Translations under genes and position numbers: made by a program
Part shown: piece by piece, positions 57,395 through 64,000 of the stretch
Numbering within the stretch: the first letter of the stretch is position 1
Layout: the number at the start of each line of letters is the position of its first letter
Origin: Staphylococcus taiwanensis
Lineage (GTDB): Bacteria; Bacillota; Bacilli; Staphylococcales; Staphylococcaceae
Reading direction: 5' to 3'
Length of the DNA: 64,000 bases
Assembly (NCBI GenBank): GCA_020544305.1
Contig: CP058667.1
Location: forward strand, 1,426,001-1,490,000
The notes under the pieces: model-generated
Databases searched by the model: none
Told to the model about the DNA's origin: nothing
Seen by the model: only the letters and a program-made list of their open reading frames with translations

Positions 57395-57412
57395 GGTGGT
57401 ATTTTTACCACC
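57395..57412 (+). other. Hairpin between pstS and pstC
   Basis: GGTGGTA-TTTT-TACCACC, perfect seven-base-pair stem, not followed by a proper T run. It may stabilise the pstS mRNA 3' end or be a partial terminator, giving more PstS than permease. Confidence 0.6.
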
Positions 57413-57527
57413 TTGTTCTCAAATATATGAGTGATTGTTAAACGTTTTAAATTAATTTGAACTCATAAATCACCTTATCAATTTCCAACTTTTTTAAATT
57501 TATTGGGAGAAAAAGAGAGGGTTATAT

Positions 57528-58454
57528 ATGGCATCAGAAACTAATGTTAGAGAAATGATAGCTAAGAATAACGCCAAAAAGGGTGGGTTCAGTGATAAGA
57601 TAGTTCCCATTATTTTAGGAATTATAGCTGCTATCTCTATACTAACTACAATCGGTATTTTATTTACTCTAATCACTGAGACAATAACATTCTTCACACG
57701 CGTATCTATCGTTGAATTCTTATTCACTAAAGACTGGAATCCAACTGGTTCTGATCCTAAATATGGTATTTGGGCATTAGTTATCGGTACTTTGAAAATT
57801 ACAATTATCGCAACAATCGTTGCTGTTCCAATTGGATTAGGCGCTGCTATTTATTTAAGTGAATACGCAAGCGACAAAGCACGACGCATTATTAAACCAA
57901 TTCTAGAAATTTTAGCTGGTATTCCAACTATCGTATTTGGTTTCTTCGCATTAACATTCGTAACACCTGTATTAAGAACAATTATCCCAGCATTAGATAG
58001 TTTCAACTCTATCAGCCCAGGTATTGTAGTAGGTATTATGATTGTTCCTGTTATCACAAGTATGAGTGAAGATGCAATGGCATCTGTACCTAACAAAATT
58101 CGTGAAGGTGCTTATGGTTTAGGTTCAACTAAATTTGAAGTTGCTACTAAAGTTGTTTTACCGGCAGCAGCATCTGGTGTCGTTGCATCTATCGTATTAG
58201 GCATTTCAAGAGCAATCGGTGAAACAATGATCGTATCATTAGCCGCTGGTAGTTCGCCTACAGCTTCATTAAGTTTAACAAGTTCAATTCAAACAATGAC
58301 GGGTTATATTGTTGAAATTGCTACTGGTGATGCAACTTTCGGTTCAGATGTTTACTACAGTATTTACGCTGTTGGTTTCACATTATTTATCTTCACGTTG
58401 ATTATGAACTTAATTTCTTATTGGATTTCGAAACGCTTCAGAGAGGAGTATTAA
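57528..58454 (+). CDS. pstC: Phosphate ABC transporter permease PstC
   Basis: One of two membrane subunits of the phosphate importer; 308 residues and about six helices. Seen: a cytoplasmic N-terminus, IFTLITETITFFTRVS, WNPTGSDPKYGIWALVIGTLKIT, the EAA loop region VPNKIREGAYGLGSTKFEVATKVVLPAAASG, and AIGETMIVSLAAGSSPT. One base before pstA. A GAGAGGG sequence precedes the ATG. Confidence 0.96.
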   Translation: MASETNVREMIAKNNAKKGGFSDKIVPIILGIIAAISILTTIGILFTLITETITFFTRVSIVEFLFTKDWNPTGSDPKYGIWALVIGTLKITIIATIVAVPIGLGAAIYLSEYASDKARRIIKPILEILAGIPTIVFGFFALTFVTPVLRTIIPALDSFNSISPGIVVGIMIVPVITSMSEDAMASVPNKIREGAYGLGSTKFEVATKVVLPAAASGVVASIVLGISRAIGETMIVSLAAGSSPTASLSLTSSIQTMTGYIVEIATGDATFGSDVYYSIYAVGFTLFIFTLIMNLISYWISKRFREEY

Positions 58455-58455
58455 T

Positions 58456-59376
58456 ATGACAGCTACTACAAATCCTAAAGCAAAATCACTCATTGACCAA
58501 AATAAAGTCGAAAAAAATATCTCAAGTCGTGGAACGACTAATAAAATAAACAAATGGTTATTCTTTGCATGTATCGTAATAGCACTATTAGTACTTGTTG
58601 CACTTTTAGTTCAAACATTTGTTAAAGGTGTAGGTTACTTAACACCAAGTTTCTTCACAAATTTCTCATCTTCAACACCGTCACAAGCAGGTATTAAAGG
58701 TGCATTGGCAGGTACAATCTGGTTAATGGTTAGTATTATTCCAATTTCTATTGTACTAGGTGTTGGTACAGCCATTTATTTAGAAGAATATGCTAAAGCA
58801 AACTTTTTCACTAGTTTTATAAAAATTAGTATTTCTAACTTAGCAGGTGTTCCATCTATCGTATTTGGTTTATTAGGTTTAACTTTATTCGTACGTGGCG
58901 GTGGTATCCAAGCATTATCTTTAGGTAATAGTGTTATCGCGGCAGCATTAACAATGTCATTACTAATCTTACCTATTATAATCGTATCAAGCCAAGAGGC
59001 GATTCGTGCAGTACCGAATTCAGTCCGCGAAGCGTCATACGGCTTAGGTGCAAATAAATGGCAAACAATTAGACGTGTAGTATTACCAGCAGCATTACCT
59101 GGTATTTTAACTGGTTTCATCCTATCTCTATCTCGTGCATTAGGTGAAACAGCACCGTTAATTTTAATCGGTATTCCTACAATCTTATTAGCAACGCCAA
59201 CAAGCATCATGTCAATGTTCACAGCATTGCCGACACAAATTTACACTTGGGCTAAAATGCCTCAAGCTGAATTCCAAAACGTTGCTTCAGGTGCAATCAT
59301 TGTTTTACTTGTCATCTTATTATTAATGAACGCAGTAGCTATTTTCTTACGAAATAAATTCTCTAGAAAATATTAA
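58456..59376 (+). CDS. pstA: Phosphate ABC transporter permease PstA
   Basis: Second membrane subunit; 306 residues, about six helices. Seen: a 30-residue cytoplasmic start, the EAA loop VPNSVREASYGLGANKWQTIRRVVLPAALPGILTG, LSRALGETAPLILIG. Starts one base after the pstC stop with GAGGAG inside the end of pstC, so the two are coupled. A 111-base gap follows before pstB. Confidence 0.96.
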   Translation: MTATTNPKAKSLIDQNKVEKNISSRGTTNKINKWLFFACIVIALLVLVALLVQTFVKGVGYLTPSFFTNFSSSTPSQAGIKGALAGTIWLMVSIIPISIVLGVGTAIYLEEYAKANFFTSFIKISISNLAGVPSIVFGLLGLTLFVRGGGIQALSLGNSVIAAALTMSLLILPIIIVSSQEAIRAVPNSVREASYGLGANKWQTIRRVVLPAALPGILTGFILSLSRALGETAPLILIGIPTILLATPTSIMSMFTALPTQIYTWAKMPQAEFQNVASGAIIVLLVILLLMNAVAIFLRNKFSRKY

Positions 59377-59487
59377 TCGACTAACTTTACTCATAAATCA
59401 GGGAATGAAGGATGAAATGAACATTTAACTTGTACAGAGGCTGGTTAATAAAGGATTTCACCTTACAGATATAAAGGAGTTTTAATT

Positions 59488-60366
59488 ATGGCAAATACAA
59501 ATCTTAAAGATAAAAAGCAAGAAGTCGCAAAACACACTGATCAAACTAAAGAACCTATTTCTACAGTAGTTTCATCAAACGAAGTACAACATAATAAAGA
59601 AACTGATAGCAATAAAAAAGTAGTATATTCTACACAAAATTTAGATTTATGGTATGGCGATACACACGCATTACAAAATATCAATTTAGATATTTTAGAA
59701 AATAATGTAACTGCTATTATCGGGCCATCAGGTTGTGGTAAATCAACTTATATTAAAACATTAAACCGTATGGTTGAATTAGTACCTTCAGTAAAAACTG
59801 CTGGTAAAATTCTTTACCGTGATCAAAATATCTTTGATGAAAATTCTAAAGAAAAATTAAGAACGAATGTTGGTATGGTATTCCAACAACCAAACCCATT
59901 CCCAAAATCAATTTATGATAACATCACTTATGGCCCTAAAACACACGGTATCAAAGATAAGAAACTATTAGATGAAATCGTTGAAAAATCTTTACGTGGC
60001 GCTGCAATTTGGGATGAGTTGAAAGATAGATTACACACTAATGCTTATGGTTTATCTGGTGGACAACAACAACGTGTTTGTATTGCGAGATGTTTAGCGA
60101 TTGAACCAGATGTTATCTTAATGGACGAACCAACATCAGCATTAGACCCTATCTCTACATTAAGAGTTGAGGAACTAGTACAAGAATTAAAAGAAAACTA
60201 TTCTATTATTATGGTTACACATAACATGCAACAAGCTGCACGTGTATCTGATAAAACTGCATTCTTCCTTAATGGTTATGTGAACGAATACGACGACACT
60301 GATAAAATCTTCTCTAATCCTTCTGATAAACAAACTGAAGACTATATTTCAGGACGTTTTGGTTGA
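59488..60366 (+). CDS. pstB: Phosphate ABC transporter ATPase PstB
   Basis: ATPase of the phosphate importer; 292 residues. Seen: a charged N-terminal extension of about 45 residues before the ABC core, Walker [14 protein letters not shown] loop [15 protein letters not shown], signature [12 protein letters not shown], Walker [14 protein letters not shown], switch [13 protein letters not shown], and the C-terminal EDYISGRFG typical of PstB. AAAGGAG before the ATG. Nine bases separate it from phoU. Confidence 0.97.
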   Translation: MANTNLKDKKQEVAKHTDQTKEPISTVVSSNEVQHNKETDSNKKVVYSTQNLDLWYGDTHALQNINLDILENNVTAIIGPSGCGKSTYIKTLNRMVELVPSVKTAGKILYRDQNIFDENSKEKLRTNVGMVFQQPNPFPKSIYDNITYGPKTHGIKDKKLLDEIVEKSLRGAAIWDELKDRLHTNAYGLSGGQQQRVCIARCLAIEPDVILMDEPTSALDPISTLRVEELVQELKENYSIIMVTHNMQQAARVSDKTAFFLNGYVNEYDDTDKIFSNPSDKQTEDYISGRFG

Positions 60367-60375
60367 TATTCGTCT

Positions 60376-61017
60376 ATGACAATCATTAGACAAAAATACG
60401 AAGGTCAACTTGGCGATTTAATTAAAGATATTCGTCGCCTTGGTCTTCGTGTTTATTTTAACCTTGAGAATGCATTGGTGTCGTTAAGTGAAGATGATAA
60501 AAATTTTGCTAGAGAAGTTATTGAAAAAGATAAAACGATTAACAATTTAGATTATGAAATTAATGAAGAAGTAATCATGTTAATTACAAAGCAACAGCCG
60601 ATTGCCACTGATTTAAGAATGATGATGGCTGCCTTAAAGATTTCTACAGACTTCGAACGTATGGGGGATAATGCTACAAATATAGCTCATATACGTCTAA
60701 GAGTTAAAATCACTGACCATTATGTATTAACACGTTTAAAAACGATGGGTAAGTTAGCAATGTTAATGCTACAAGATTTAAACACTGCCGTAAAACATGA
60801 AGATGTTACGCTACTTAAAGAAATTATCGAACGAGATAAAGATATCGATGATTTATATATTAATATTGTTAATACGACTTATCTTATTGATAACGATCCA
60901 TTTGTTGCAGGTCAAGCTCATTTGGCTGCACGAAATCTTGAAAGAGTAGGAGACCATGTTAGAAACATTGCTGAAAGTGTTTATTACTACTTCACTGGAG
61001 AACATTTCGAAAAATAA
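60376..61017 (+). CDS. phoU: Phosphate signalling protein PhoU
   Basis: Helical regulator (213 residues) that relays Pst status to the phosphate two-component system and limits uptake; linked to persister formation in staphylococci. Seen: two repeated three-helix halves, each with a metal-binding E/DxxxD motif: DFERMGDNATNIAHI and NLERVGDHVRNIAESV. There is no clear ribosome site before the ATG, nine bases after the pstB stop, so translation probably depends on coupling with pstB. Confidence 0.95.
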   Translation: MTIIRQKYEGQLGDLIKDIRRLGLRVYFNLENALVSLSEDDKNFAREVIEKDKTINNLDYEINEEVIMLITKQQPIATDLRMMMAALKISTDFERMGDNATNIAHIRLRVKITDHYVLTRLKTMGKLAMLMLQDLNTAVKHEDVTLLKEIIERDKDIDDLYINIVNTTYLIDNDPFVAGQAHLAARNLERVGDHVRNIAESVYYYFTGEHFEK

Positions 61018-61094
61018 TATATATCAATTCATTAATCCTAAATTAACCCAAAATTAGAGGATACATTGAGTCCGAGACATAATCCCAGAGAAAT

Positions 61095-61131
61095 AGCCAG
61101 TAAATGATTTTTATAAATTCATTTACTGGCT
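61095..61131. terminator. Bidirectional terminator between phoU and pepF
   Basis: AGCCAGTAAATGA (61095-61107) with TCATTTACTGGCT (61119-61131), perfect 13-base-pair stem, T-rich after it, between convergent genes. Confidence 0.92.
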
Positions 61132-61141
61132 TCTTTAAATA

Positions 61142-62953
61142 CTAATTATTTTTTTCTATTTCATTTGTCAGTGCTTCGACCTCATTTACTAAGTCAGAAA
61201 TATATTTAATCGTTGCTTTAAGTGGTGCTTCAGTTGTTATATCTACTCCTGCAATCTTAGCAAGCTCAATTGGTGACTTGCTTCCTCCAGCTTTAAGTGT
61301 ATTTAACCAAGCATCGACAGCTGGTTGGCCTTCTTGCTTAATTTTCTCTGAAACGACTGTACCAATCGTTAATCCTGCAGAATAAATATATGAATATAAA
61401 CCCATATAGTAATGTGGTTGACGCATCCACGTTAATTCAGTACCATCTGTCAGTTCAACCGCATCACCAAAGAATTGTTCATAAACATCTAACATGATGT
61501 TGTTTAAAACAGGTGCAGTTAGGGATTCTCCGTTATCTACTTTACGATAAACTTCACGTTGATAAGCCGCTTCTAACAAATGCGTCACCATATTATGATA
61601 ATACGTACGTGATAATATTGAACCAATGACCCAACGCTTAAATTTCGGATCATCACTATTACTAAAGAGATAATTCGCCATTAACATTTCATTCATAGTT
61701 GATGGTGCTTCAACAAAATACATTGATGCTTCTGAATCTAATAAATTTTGATGTTGTTGTGCAAGTGTAAAATGACCTGCATGACCTAATTCATGAGCTA
61801 GGATAAACGTTTCAGTCATTTTACCAGTCCATGAAATGAATACATAAGAATGAGTGTAATAGGGACTTGCACAATACGCACCTGTATCTTTTCCTTTATT
61901 CTGAGCAAAATCAATCCATCGGTCATCGTATGCATTATCGACCATTTTAATATAGTCTTCCCCAAGTACTTTTAATGCACCATGAATGTATTCTTTAGAG
62001 TCTTCAATTGATATTTCAGGTTCATACGTAGGATCAACTGAGATTTTTAAGTCTTCAAAACGCATTTTATCTAATCCATGAATACGTTGTAATAATTTAG
62101 CATATTTTTGCATAACTGGAGCCAAATCGCTCATAATAACATCGATTTGTCTGTCATACATGTCTCGAGTTACTTCTTGATCATGCAATAAATAGTCAAT
62201 AACAGAATCATATCCTCTTAAATCAGCTTCAATTTTTTCTTGTTGAACATGTTGATTGTATGTTGCAGCAGTAGTATGTTGATATTTTCTTATTGCATCG
62301 CTAAAGCTTTTAAAGCTTTTACGTCTAAAGTCAGGGTCTGGATTATCTTCGTATTCATTCTCAAATGTTGCATAATCCATTGGATACGTACTGTTATCAT
62401 GCTCAAATGTCTCGAATGCGATATCCAACATTTTAGTCGTACCATATAATTCGTATGCACTTTGAAAAGTAGGGGACAGACTCGCCAATACTTCCTCAAC
62501 TTCTGGAGACAATTGATATGGTTTACTTTCAATCAATTTTTCTAAATAATGAGGTACCTCGGATTCAGCGATTGCCTTTTTAATTTCACTATCAGGTAAT
62601 AATAGAATTTCAGACGCTACAAATGATAATTGACTTGTGATTTTCCCATAACTCGTTGATAATTTAGCACTTAACGTTTGCGCTTCTGCATTTGCGGTAT
62701 CTACACTTAATCTCAATTCAGCATAATTTCCTAAACGATCTAATTGAATTAAGATTTCTTCAAATTTAGACAGAACTTTTTTAACAGTGGATGCATCCTT
62801 AATTTTACCTTTATATTCTTGATTAAAGGCTTTGGATTCATCCAACACAGTTTCTAACGTTTCATAAAATTGTTTATCACTTTCAAATAAATCAATTAAG
62901 TTCCATGTTTCTTGTTCAGGAACATCTTTTCTAAATGGTAGTCCTGTAGTCAT
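61142..62953 (-). CDS. pepF: Oligoendopeptidase F
   Basis: Cytoplasmic M3-family zinc metallopeptidase that cleaves oligopeptides of about 7-17 residues. Seen: 603 residues, zinc motif HELGH at 387-391 with the downstream EAPSTMNEML Glu, and the C-terminal GLYSYIYSAGLTIGTV conserved in PepF. A GTG at 62962 is in frame but lies inside the AGGGAG ribosome site; the ATG at 62953 (MTTGLPFRK) has the right eight-base gap. Its promoter region lies between 62954 and 63121, divergent from the next gene. Confidence 0.95.
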   Translation of the reverse strand: MTTGLPFRKDVPEQETWNLIDLFESDKQFYETLETVLDESKAFNQEYKGKIKDASTVKKVLSKFEEILIQLDRLGNYAELRLSVDTANAEAQTLSAKLSTSYGKITSQLSFVASEILLLPDSEIKKAIAESEVPHYLEKLIESKPYQLSPEVEEVLASLSPTFQSAYELYGTTKMLDIAFETFEHDNSTYPMDYATFENEYEDNPDPDFRRKSFKSFSDAIRKYQHTTAATYNQHVQQEKIEADLRGYDSVIDYLLHDQEVTRDMYDRQIDVIMSDLAPVMQKYAKLLQRIHGLDKMRFEDLKISVDPTYEPEISIEDSKEYIHGALKVLGEDYIKMVDNAYDDRWIDFAQNKGKDTGAYCASPYYTHSYVFISWTGKMTETFILAHELGHAGHFTLAQQHQNLLDSEASMYFVEAPSTMNEMLMANYLFSNSDDPKFKRWVIGSILSRTYYHNMVTHLLEAAYQREVYRKVDNGESLTAPVLNNIMLDVYEQFFGDAVELTDGTELTWMRQPHYYMGLYSYIYSAGLTIGTVVSEKIKQEGQPAVDAWLNTLKAGGSKSPIELAKIAGVDITTEAPLKATIKYISDLVNEVEALTNEIEKNN

Positions 62954-63121
62954 GTTTATCACTCCCTAAACTAACTTTCACAACCATTATACATAATATT
63001 AATTTTAATCACATTATTAAGCCTCTAGCCTGAGTGCTTCTTCAAGATAAAGGGGGTATAATTTAGATACACAATATTGTATAGTGAATATTGAATTATT
63101 TTATTATGTTAGGAGATTGAC

Positions 63122-63469
63122 ATGACTATTTTTGATATGCCTACTTATATGTGGGTTACCATAGTAGCAATGATTATTTTAACAGTGTTTTGTTCACTTG
63201 TTTTGAAAAAGTGGTTCTCAGCTGCTGTAATAACGTTTGTCGTGTTAGCCGTTTTATCATTCTTTATACCTAATTTTTACGACATTTCGTTTCAACCATT
63301 ACTAGGTTATGCTGCTTTCTTAGCAATCATGAGTTTACTGATTAGCTTTTTATTATGGTATTTCACTAGAAATTGGCGTCGTGAACGTAAACAAAAACAA
63401 TTAGAAAAAGAAATTCATAAATACGAGAGCGATCATAATCAAACGTATCGTCGTCGTGATAGAAAATAA
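63122..63469 (+). CDS. Small integral membrane protein, function unknown
   Basis: A 115-residue protein with three hydrophobic helices (about 10-28, 33-50 and 60-82) and a strongly basic cytoplasmic tail (RNWRRERKQKQLEKEIHKYE ... YRRRDRK). I do not recognise a named family. TTAGGAGATTGAC before the ATG is a good ribosome site, and a strong terminator follows at once, so it is a single-gene unit. Its position beside pepF gives no functional clue. Confidence 0.75.
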   Translation: MTIFDMPTYMWVTIVAMIILTVFCSLVLKKWFSAAVITFVVLAVLSFFIPNFYDISFQPLLGYAAFLAIMSLLISFLLWYFTRNWRRERKQKQLEKEIHKYESDHNQTYRRRDRK

Positions 63470-63500
63470 ACAGCAGTGGGGAATCTATCCACTGCTGTTT
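63468..63500. terminator. Bidirectional terminator after the small membrane protein
   Basis: AAACAGCAGTGG (63468-63479) with CCACTGCTGTTT (63489-63500), perfect 12-base-pair stem between convergent genes. Confidence 0.9.
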
Positions 63501-63521
63501 ATTTATATATGTGATTAGAGA

Positions 63522-64000
63522 TTAGTTTTTAAATGCTTTTTCAATTTTATCTAATTGCTCAATAGTCGTTTCTATTCCACCTTCACTGAAATACCAGGCG
63601 TTAGATTCAAATTGATAAACTTGATGTTGTTTAATGGCTTTCATTTTATTTATCACATCATTATTAAGTGCTGATGGTAATGATTTATCATTGCCTTTTT
63701 GCGTACGATCTATAACAAATAATTTGTCTGGATTTACTTTGTTTAAATATTCATATGTAACGGTATTCCCAGCAGAATTGGCTTTCATGCTTTTATCAGC
63801 ATGCTTAATTCCTAAATCTTTATTTAAGAATCCTCCGAAACGACCAGTAGGGCCGAACACTTTAACACCTTTATCATCCACATTTAAGAATAATACAGTA
63901 TCATTATTTATCACTTTTTTGGTTTCTTCTACTTTTTTAGTTAATTTACTATTAAGTTCTTTAGCTTTATTTTGCTTTTTAAAAATTTTTCCAAACATAG
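63522..64000 (-). CDS. Iron-siderophore ABC transporter substrate-binding protein, 5' part outside the window
   Basis: C-terminal part (about 159 residues seen) of a FecB/BtuF-fold binding lipoprotein, close to the YclQ/SstD type that captures catecholate or petrobactin-like siderophores. Seen: MFGKIFKKQNKAKELNSKLTKKVEE (backbone helix), FLNVDDKGVKVFGPTGRFGGFLNKDLG, NPDKLFVIDRTQKGN, and a WYFSEGGIETTIEQLDKIE ending. The Met at 63998 is probably internal, since the frame stays open at the edge and the signal peptide and first lobe are missing. The permease genes are expected nearby but are not visible. Confidence 0.85.
   Translation of the reverse strand, partial: MFGKIFKKQNKAKELNSKLTKKVEETKKVINNDTVLFLNVDDKGVKVFGPTGRFGGFLNKDLGIKHADKSMKANSAGNTVTYEYLNKVNPDKLFVIDRTQKGNDKSLPSALNNDVINKMKAIKQHQVYQFESNAWYFSEGGIETTIEQLDKIEKAFKN

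Noticed and set aside
58776..59222. 148-residue frame on the minus strand
   Set aside because: Lies wholly within pstA, which is well supported; no ribosome site or family match.

Overview
The window is a stretch of AT-rich core chromosome from a staphylococcus. The evidence is the staphylococcal gene order (pbp2-recU, gpsB-rnpB, thyA-dfrA-fakB2-msrAB, arlRS, odhAB, the lysine operon, cvfB-pst-phoU-pepF), near-identity of CspA, ThyA, GpsB and RNase P RNA to the S. aureus versions as I remember them, and a surface protein with a YSIRK-like signal and an LPXTG anchor. Many proteins differ from S. aureus, and the surface protein sits where I recall ebh lying in S. aureus. It is therefore probably a coagulase-negative species. 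S. haemolyticus is my weak best guess.

Layout. 1-7.2 kb: cell wall and division genes (pbp2 running off the left edge, recU, yppE, ypsA, gpsB), RNase P RNA, an rRNA methyltransferase and an NAD(P)-binding protein. 7.4-15.6 kb: a double-headed dynamin, a 5'-3' exonuclease and a 1129-residue LPXTG protein with ten Ig-like repeats. 15.6-19.1 kb: a RNase H-like protein, a queuosine-precursor transporter under a preQ1-I riboswitch, a small zinc-finger protein with no normal start codon, two tandem Nfu-N proteins (the second is CvfC) and bacilliredoxin. 19.3-23.5 kb: folate, fatty-acid and methionine-sulfoxide repair genes, crr and yozE. 23.8-30.2 kb: CtpA protease, an acetyltransferase, MurG, a PAP2 phosphatase, a Fur-controlled small RNA matching IsrR, and arlRS. 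30.5-34.7 kb: the 2-oxoglutarate dehydrogenase genes odhAB.

34.7-44.5 kb: an 0.8 kb gene-free stretch, a VOC protein, a MoxR/VWA pair, a branched-chain amino acid carrier gene broken by one stop codon, telA-xpaC, acylphosphatase, DUF1033, cspA and a decayed ISL3-family element. 44.5-53.3 kb: the lysine/DAP operon on the minus strand (lysC-asd-dapA-dapB-dapD-deacetylase-alr-like-lysA) with a complete lysine riboswitch and promoter. 53.4-64 kb: an ABC-F protein, cvfB, the phosphate operon pstSCAB-phoU behind a four-repeat Pho box, pepF, a small membrane protein and part of an iron-siderophore binding protein.

Regulation is legible in many places: two Fur boxes, preQ1 and lysine riboswitches, a PhoP box array, a CodY-like box, a cre-like site and many intrinsic terminators. 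I found no tRNA, CRISPR array, prophage or intact insertion sequence. I also see no clearly new multi-gene system. The most interesting items are the IsrR locus, the preQ1 switch, the ISL3 relic whose terminal repeat now serves as a terminator, the divergent alanine-racemase-like protein in the lysine operon, and the ATA-start candidate.
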